Below, in pieces: positions 57,729 to 64,000 of a stretch of DNA of 64,000 bases. Below the pieces are notes generated by a model, which was given only the letters and a program-made list of their open reading frames with translations, did not search any database and was not told the DNA's origin. How positions within the stretch are numbered: position 1 is the first letter of the stretch; every line of letters begins with the position of its first letter. The DNA lies in assembly GCF_000499385.1 (NCBI RefSeq), contig NW_013651750.1, forward strand, positions 31,815-95,814, read 5' to 3'. Both the position numbers and the translations under genes were made by a program. Origin of the DNA: Eimeria necatrix. Its lineage: Eukaryota; Apicomplexa; Conoidasida; Eucoccidiorida; Eimeriidae.

Positions 57729-60490
57729 GGGTCAGCGGGGCAGTTGAATTGCAAAAGGTGAGGTTAAAATTTGTTTTCATGAGAACTACGCTTGCATGCC
57801 AAGAGAAGGACTTTTTACGTAGCCCCTGGGCTAGCTCGCAGCCCAAGAGGTGAGTGAGTGGTGTGGCCAAAAGAGCTGCACAGACAAAAGAACTGTGGGC
57901 ACTTCTGGAACAAGACCCCTGCCACTTCGGCACGTTTTAAGAATTGGCGCTTGGCTTTAGGGAACAGCGGCGGTGGGCCAGCAGCAGCAGGCAATTCCTG
58001 CGTACATTCATAACCCTGCGGCAGCTTCGCGGGGAGCTGCGGAAGGCTGAGCCTGGCTGTTGTGCTGAACTCTTTGTCAACTTTGTCCAATTTGCTTATT
58101 CTGCATCATGAGCTGTGTCCCAGATGCACTGGATAGCCTGTGTCCACTTGCTGGACCGGAATTGGTAGATCCTCCTACAGCTTTCCGTAGGAAGGCTTGA
58201 CGAAAGCTCTGTAGCCACTCCTGTAGTGACTTCAGGACGAAATTCAGGAAATAGGAGCTGAGGCGCTTACTGCATGGGCCATCAGAGGCTTTCAAGTTCT
58301 CTTTTACTCGCTTACTTCCACCCACTGCCTCACTGCCAGTTCGCCGTTGCAGTAATTAGGTTCAAAGGGAGCTGCCACCTGCTGCACAAGCCGCTGCGGC
58401 AGCTACAACTAGCAGCAGTTTATAATGCTTTGTTCCCCCTTTTGGATGTGGGCTTTCGGAGTTTCTGTTGCTTTCGGTCTCAGCGCCATTGATGCTTCTG
58501 AAGGAAAAAGGCTTTTTTTCTTTTGAGGCTTTTTTCCCGTCTTTGTATTTCCAGCGTGGCAGTTCGAAACAACATATTCTGTGTGGCAAATGGACAGCTC
58601 AGAAGGAGAAGCTCTGTAGTTTGAATGAGCTAATTTCTGCTCCTTCTGTTCTGTAGACTACACAAGGCTGAAGGCTCACTGAAATGGCCCTTCAGCCAGC
58701 CAGGCAGCTCAGCTAGCCAGCGATTCCCGCTTTGTAAGTCCGAAGTAATTCAGCTAGCTAGCAAGAGCCTGGAGCAGTCCAGCTAGCCATTCAGCTTTGT
58801 TTGGAGAGTCTGTAGCGTTGGCTGCAGCAGCGGCAGCTTATTCTATTATTCGTAGAAGTCCCAACTTGGGAAATTCATTCTTCCGACATTCTCCTGAGAC
58901 AGAGATTGCGGAATAGTGCAGCGAAACAAAAATGACTAAGTCAATTTGAAAGGCCCTGAGCGCTTGCCTGTGGAGCCACTGCCACACTCGATCGCTCGAG
59001 GACTTGGCAGCAAAAGTTCTTAAACTGAAGCTCCTGACAAGTTTCCAAAACTAAAACATTTTAGCTGGAAGTGCATATCATTTCTCAGCTTCTAAGAAGA
59101 GTTCGGGAGGCCAGAGAGCCTCCTAGCCACAGATAACAATAAATAAGAAAGCCACTCTGAGTTGGAGTAACTCGGGCTGTTGCAGACTGAAGCAATTTGA
59201 AGAAATAAAAACCAGAACTCAACAAATTCTTATCAAATTTTGAAAAGTAGTAAATTTGCACATTGGCAATTTCTGCGTCTAAGTTTCCAGCATCTTTTGA
59301 ACTGCAGCGAAACTAATCTGCAGCAGACATTTCTACGGGAAATAAACAAAATACTTATCTCATCTTAAGCACTCCCTCTGCTCCCCATTTGGCATTTTAA
59401 AAACTAATTGTTTCCACTTTCTGAAGCTGATCCTGAAGGCCTCAGCTGGCAGGAAGCAGAGGCAACCAGAGCCAGCCTTTTAAATCTTTTCTTATTACCG
59501 GCAAAGACGCTTTTAAGTGAAGTCACTTTGTATGGGCTCGAGCAGTATTGTTTGTATAGACATTCAGGTTTCTGCGTGCTGCTGAACGAGCTTTCAGGAA
59601 CCCTTTGCAGAAACCCCCATTCCATATCTCCATTTGCCTTTATCTTTCTGAATATTAGCAGTTTCATTGCTCTTAGAGGTGCCTTTCCTGTGCAGAAGCT
59701 CTTATTGAATGTTTTTATTTCCTTTTATCCCGCTGACAATCAGCAGCTTGATCGCTGTTGAAGGCTGTCTGGCTTTGAACTGTGGGCGAGCCAGGAGCCA
59801 CAGACCTGCAAAGTTTGTTATAAATGCGGCGTTTTACTCCATTCAATTCATTTCAATTCCATTTAACTTGACGCGGTAACTGCTAGCTATTAATGCCGCA
59901 GTGTAAACCGAATCACTCCCACGCATGCATGCAAATTGCAGCTTCGGCGCCTTCCGGTGAAGACTTTGGCTGCCAGTGCGGCTCAAAACACCTTTAAATG
60001 CAGCAACTGCTTAATCAATTAATTATTTTGAGTGAAAGAGGAAATAAATTCAGAGGCTCTCAACAGCGGGGCTTGATCGGCGAAACAACGCAGTTCAAAG
60101 AGGTTCTGAAGGAGCCCAGCGCATGCGGATGACTTAGGTTTCGCGCAGACTGAACCTCTCAGCGAAGTAAATATGAATTAAAATTTGAAATTGAATTGTC
60201 TGCGTCGACTTCTGCTGCGAACTCCAGCCGGAACAGCTTCTGCAGCAGCAACTGTGGCTGCTGCTGCTGCTGCTGCTGCCGGTTTCGGCGGCGGCAGCGA
60301 AGAGTTCTTTGGTTTCTTCCGGGCAGGCCGCTCCACGAGGTGTACATACACTGCAGCAGACACCGATGGAGGAGCTGGGAAGCTGCTTGCATGCATGCAT
60401 GAAGTGCTGCAGCAGTTTCCTTCAAGTTTCCCGTTGAGCCTTCACTGACTGCAGCAGCAGCAGCAGCAGCAGAGCAGCAGCACTTTGGAA
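57729..60490. other. Spacer between gene B and the G-patch gene
   Basis: No gene recognised; all frames are short. Contains runs of AGCTAGC-type motifs around 58695-58790 and AT-rich stretches around 59140-59420. From about 60230 CAG/GCT repeats begin, including (GCT)n at 60261-60279, marking the change to repeat-rich DNA. The promoter of the gene at 60491 should lie at the end of this stretch. Confidence 0.5.
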
Positions 60491-60607
60491 ATGGAGCCCG
60501 CGGTGTCTGCGCCGAAGAAGTTTTCTTTTTCTTTGAAAAAGAAGACCTCAGACCCCCGGCTGTCGCCTCCAGGCGCAGCAGCAGCAGCAGCAGGAGTGAA
60601 GACTGAA

Positions 60608-60639
<32 letters not shown>

Positions 60640-61282
60640 ACCCAAGCCCCTGCTGGGCTTCGAACGCGGGGGGCCCCCCGAGGGCCCCAAGCCCCAGCTG
60701 CTGCTCAGCATCAGCGGCGGCAAACTCGAGGTAGAGGGGGGCCCCCCTGCTGCAGCAGTTCGCGTAATTCCTTGTCCCAATCCGCTGCCTCTTTCAGCCT
60801 ACCGCATGAGCCTTCTTGCTGCGCAGCAGCAGCAGCAGCAGCAGCAGCAGAGTCCGGAAGTTTCCGCAGAAGCAGCAGCAGAAACAGCAGCAGCAGCAGC
60901 AGCAGCAGACACGGGCGCAGACGCTGCACTGCAGCAGCTCAAGGCAGAGCGGCCTAGCCCCGAAGGCGCGCAGCAGCAAGTCGCAGCAGCAGACGCCGGC
61001 GCTGCTGCAGCAGCTGCTGCAGCAGCTGCTGCATCATCCGCTGCAGCACTTGCTGCAGCAGCTGCTGCATCATCTGCTGTATCACCTGCCGCAGGAGCTG
61101 CAGCAGCAGGAGCTGCTGCAGCAGCTGCTGCAGCGCCTGCTGCAGCAGCAGTGAAGACTGCTGCTGCAGCGGCTGCTGCAGCACCTGCTGCAGCAGCAGT
61201 GAAGACTGCTGCTGCAGCGCCTGCCGCAGGCCCTGCTGCAGCAGCAGTGAAGACAGAGCCTGGGGACACGCCGGCGCCGCGC

Positions 61283-61336
<54 letters not shown>

Positions 61337-61502
61337 GCGAAGGGGGAGTGTGGGGCGAAGCGGCGGCTGACGGACGAAGAAGTTGCTGCTGCTATAACAG
61401 CAGAACTTCGCGGCGAAGTTTCGACTTCTTTGGTGGTTCCTTTATTGGCCCGGACTTCAGTTTTGGCGGAGATCCGGAGGCGTTACCGCGAGGAGAAGGC
61501 CC

Positions 61503-61568
<66 letters not shown>

Positions 61569-61752
61569 GCGGCGGGCAGCAGCAGCGGCGCAGGCCGTGG
61601 CAGCAGCAAACTGGAGAAACTGACAAAGAGCTGCTGCAGCGCGAACTCGCAGTGCTGCCGGAGGCCCCTTTGCCCAGCAGCAGCAGCTACGAAGCAATGC
61701 CAGTGGAGGAGTTTGGTGCAGCAATGCTGCGGGGCATGGGGCTGGAGTTGCT

Positions 61753-61794
<42 letters not shown>

Positions 61795-61944
61795 CCAGAA
61801 GCGCAAACCCTACTCCCGCGCAGGCCTCGGCAGCGACAGAGAACTCGAAAGACTGCAGGAGAAAATCGAGCAGCAAAAGCGGCTCCAAGAAGCAGCAAAA
61901 AGGTCCAAACAAGTCTTCATTCCCCTCAGAACGGCTGCAAACTC

Positions 61945-61997
<53 letters not shown>

Positions 61998-62005
61998 GGG
62001 AGTGA
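60491..62005 (+). CDS. Spp2/GPKOW-like G-patch splicing factor with homopolymer expansions
   Basis: A single-exon gene of 504 residues starting at the ATG at 60491. The diagnostic block is YEAMPVEEFGAAMLRGMG at residues 400-417, the G-patch form found in Spp2/GPKOW/MOS2, which bind and activate the DEAH helicase Prp2/DHX16 during spliceosome activation. KKFSFSLKKK near the N-terminus and RKPYSRAGLGS after the G-patch also fit the family. Between these lie large homopolymers: Ala blocks (about residues 31-54, 170-250 and 265-282), Ser (about 338-359), Ala after the G-patch (about 421-433) and a Gln run (486-502) at the C-terminus. Another conserved island, RRLTDEEVAAAITAELRG, is at about 290-310. 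A basic coiled segment (ELERLQEKIEQQKRLQEAAKRSK) precedes the Gln run. Nuclear function is inferred from the family. The many introns elsewhere in the window make a splicing role plausible but prove nothing. Confidence 0.85.
61284..61334 (+). repeat. (CAG)17 read as poly-Ala
   Basis: Seventeen uninterrupted CAG units inside the G-patch gene, read in the GCA frame as alanine. Confidence 0.95.
61504..61566 (+). repeat. (CAG)21 read as poly-Ser
   Basis: Twenty-one CAG units inside the same gene, read in the AGC frame as serine. The longest pure triplet tract in the window. Confidence 0.95.
61946..61996 (+). repeat. (CAG)17 read as poly-Gln
   Basis: Seventeen CAG units immediately before the stop codon of the same gene, read in frame as glutamine. 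Confidence 0.95.
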
Positions 62006-62230
62006 GCGTTGACAGGGCCGCAGCGCGGTCGGTGCTGCTGCAAAGCCAAACGCGCTGCTGCCGCTGCTGCTGCCGCAGCAAGTTTCGGCTGCAGCAGCAG
62101 CAGCAGCAGCAAGACTCCGCTGCTGCTGCTGCTGCAGCGGCCAGTTTCGGCTGCTGCTGCTGCTGCAGCAGAAACGCCAGCCGTGCTGACGCAGCTGGCA
62201 GCAGCAGCAACCCCGTACAGCCGGGGAGTA

Positions 62231-62405
62231 GTGCAGCACCAAGTGCAGCAGCTGCAGCAAGTGCAGCAGCTGCAGCAAGTGCAGCAAATGCAGCAGCTGC
62301 AGCAAGTGCAGCAAGTGCAGCAAGTGCAGCAGCTGCAGCAAGTGCAGCAAATGCAGCAGCTGCAGCAAGTGCAGCGGCTGCAGCAAACGCAGCAGCTGCA
62401 GCAAC
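62231..62405 (+). repeat. Interrupted CAG repeat with 15-18 bp higher-order unit
   Basis: Repeats of GTGCAGCAGCTGCAGCAA and shorter versions run for about 175 bp, with occasional AAATGCAG variants. This shows a higher-order unit above the triplet. Confidence 0.85.
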
Positions 62406-62423
62406 TGCCACCTGTAGAGAAAA

Positions 62424-62437
62424 AGGGTTTAGGGTTT
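62424..62437 (+). repeat. Interstitial telomere-like repeat (AGGGTTT)2
   Basis: Two perfect units of AGGGTTT, the telomeric heptamer of many apicomplexans, directly after the CAG array. In Eimeria, CAG and telomere-like AGGGTTT repeats are known to co-occur in repeat-rich chromosome segments. Confidence 0.7.
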
Positions 62438-62539
62438 GTGACTTAGCAGCAAAATAAAAGACAATTAATTTATTTGCATTAAAGGCCGCTGCCTCTTTTG
62501 CTGCGCTGCAGTTAGTTCGGGTGTATAGACACTTGCTGC

Positions 62540-62840
62540 AAAGCCAGCTGCTGCTCGTGCTGCAGCAGCTGCAGCAGCTGCAGCAGCTGCAGCAGCGGCA
62601 GTTGCTGCAGCGTTGCTGCAGCAGCAGCTGGGTCTCGCGCCTTTGCTGCGCCCGCTGCACCCACTGCAGCCTCTGCTGCTGCTGGTGCAGAGGCAGCAGC
62701 AGTTCCCGCTGCGTAGCAGCAGTTGCTGCTGCTGCGGGCGCTGTCGCTGCAGCAGCAGCAGCAGCAGCTGCTGCTGCGGCTACTCGTGCTGCTGCTGCTG
62801 CAGGGGTGCGCGCCCGTGCTGCTGCCAGCAGCTGCTAGGG
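62540..62840 (+). repeat. CTG/CAG-rich interrupted array
   Basis: About 300 bp dominated by CAG and CTG triplets with GCTGCAGCAGCTGCAG palindromes, able to form long hairpins. Confidence 0.8.
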
Positions 62841-63153
62841 TGGCTGGAGCCCATGTGTGCGTTTCTCACTAATGTTTTGCAGCAGCAAAACTGAATTATT
62901 TCTTTTTGTCTTATTTGGTTCTGGGAGTTTGCTGCTGCTGCGCTGCAGCAGCTGCAGCTCCCGAGTCTAGCTAGACGCCAGCAGCAGCTGCAGCAGCTGC
63001 AGCAGCTTAGAAATAAAAGTGACAACTCTGAATCCCTAAATGTTAATTGTTGGGTTTTAGTGCGCTGGGGTGTACGGACAGCTGCGGCGTGGCCCGGGCT
63101 CGGCAGCGGCGGGGGTTCCTGTCAGTTAATCTGCAGAGCGAAATTCGGAATGG

Positions 63154-63200
63154 CTGCAGCAGCAGCAGCAGCAGCAGCAGAGCTGCTGCTGCTGCAGGGC
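63154..63200 (+). repeat. CAG then CTG inverted array
   Basis: A short (CAG)n run at about 63158-63181 is followed immediately by CTG units, giving a perfect potential hairpin. Confidence 0.75.
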
Positions 63201-63902
63201 GTACTAAAAGGGTTTTGAACTGGAAATGGCTTTTGGGGAAGGGCTGGGGAGTTAAGAGCGGCAGACGCGCGAGCTGCAGGTACACCCCAGCGGTGTGGGG
63301 GTGCTGGTGCTGCAGCGGTTTGGTGCATTGTGTTTCTTTGCGGCTTTCTTGCGGACTTGCGGACTTTGAATAAAGGGAAAAGTTTGCAAGTGGAAGTTGG
63401 GGGGCTGTTTAAGCGACGAAAGGGCGGCTGCGGCGAGCCGAAGCAGCCAACGCTGCTGCGCACCGGTGGTGCTGCTGCTGCAGCGGCTGCTGCTGCTGCG
63501 CAGGGAAGCGCCACCTTTTGCTGCGATCAAGTTGCAAACTGAGCAAAATACTGCAGCAGCAGCTGTCTAGACAGCACACGGACCCTCGCTGGCGCCGGGG
63601 TTGCTGCAGATCGCCGCGCTTCCGCCGTCACATTCAAGTTTGTGCTGCCCCCACAGGCGTTTGCTGCGCGAAGTCGAGCGTGGAAGTGGTCTTTTTGCTG
63701 CTAAGCTTTTCTATTTTCATTTCTTTCTTCTCCGGAGTGTCTTTGGGGGGCTTTTGGAATTCTTTTCGCCTTTCCCGCCCCCCTGCTGCTCCTCCCCCGC
63801 CGCGGGTGCATGCCTTGGCAGCAGCAGCAGCAGCGCCGCGCCTCTCCGGCCCCCTGCGCACACGGCTGCCTGCTGCTGCTCCGACGCCAGCACTAGGGGG
63901 TC

Positions 63903-63933
<31 letters not shown>
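63903..63933 (+). repeat. (CTG)10 tract
   Basis: An uninterrupted run of CTG triplets near the window end, the reverse complement of the CAG tracts. Confidence 0.85.
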
Positions 63934-63937
<4 letters not shown>

Positions 63938-64000
63938 GCCAGCCCGCGCCGCCGCAGCAGCAGCGCCCGCAGCAGCACCCGCCGCAGCAGAGCGGCCGCT

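Larger units (their letters stand above)
62006..64000. other. CAG/CTG-saturated region, no gene assigned
   Basis: Dense interrupted CAG/CTG repeats on both strands make open frames in every frame meaningless here. AATAAA-like signals occur near 62453 and 63011. A minus-strand frame at 63634-63978 has a non-repetitive basic C-terminal part, but it starts in repeats near the window edge and cannot be assigned. Confidence 0.6.

Noticed and set aside
61457..62660. Minus-strand frames of 315 and 244 codons rich in Leu, Ala and Cys
   Set aside because: They are CTG, GCT and TGC readings of CAG tracts in and after the G-patch gene, open only because the repeats contain no stop codons.
62231..62840. 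Regular spacing of CAG-rich units considered as a CRISPR-like array
   Set aside because: The units are simple triplet expansions with no unique spacers, in a eukaryotic context.
63634..63978. Minus-strand 114-codon frame with poly-Ala and a basic C-terminus
   Set aside because: It begins in repeats near the window edge and has no family motif. It may be part of a gene outside the window but cannot be supported here.

Overview
The window looks like nuclear DNA of an Eimeria-type coccidian (Apicomplexa). The evidence is long genes cut into dozens of short exons by GT-AG introns, a secreted thrombospondin-repeat (TSR) adhesin family typical of apicomplexan invasion, chromovirus (Ty3/gypsy) remnants, and a final 4 kb saturated with CAG/CTG repeats that encode homopolymeric Ala, Ser and Gln tracts beside telomere-like AGGGTTT units. 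Species is not assigned. No tRNA, rRNA or CRISPR was found.

Layout. 1-3096: no gene recognised. 3097-5744 (+): a ten-exon casein kinase 1. 7251-9260 (-): an intronless GLFG-repeat nucleoporin with an Nsp1/Nup62-type C-terminal coiled coil, convergent with the kinase. 9261-13150: no gene; one 83-nt hairpin. 13150-18700: a repeat island with several diverged copies of a dispersed repeat whose ends carry GTAGTGC/GCACTAC palindromes, an assembly gap (13901-14000) and a broken chromovirus (zinc-binding, integrase and chromodomain pieces on the minus strand). 20135-25339 (+): a complete twenty-exon aconitase of the cytosolic AcnA/IRP1 type. 27556-42039 (+) and 44679-57728 (+): two giant tandem paralogues, here called gene A and gene B. 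They are separated by 2.6 kb that holds an inverted copy of the 13.6 kb repeat. 57729-60490: no gene recognised. 60491-62005 (+): an Spp2/GPKOW-like G-patch splicing factor inflated by homopolymers. 62006-64000: CAG/CTG-rich DNA.

The main interest is the tandem pair. Both proteins have a signal peptide, three consecutive H-type-lectin-like domains (gene A has a second, N-terminal set of three), six copies of an unnamed Cys module built round CxCP...PCT..EA, six copies of a second Cys module, four TSRs, one transmembrane helix and a conserved juxtamembrane motif. Exon borders are conserved between them and almost all introns are phase 1. By analogy with apicomplexan micronemal proteins I infer apical-surface receptors or adhesins used in host-cell recognition. 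Their cytoplasmic tails differ: gene A ends soon after the conserved motif, while gene B adds a 12-bp-repeat-encoded helix and an acidic tail ending in Trp. Exons were joined by hand from splice sites, reading phase and paralogue comparison. Small exons in gene A near 30.5-31.0 kb remain unresolved.
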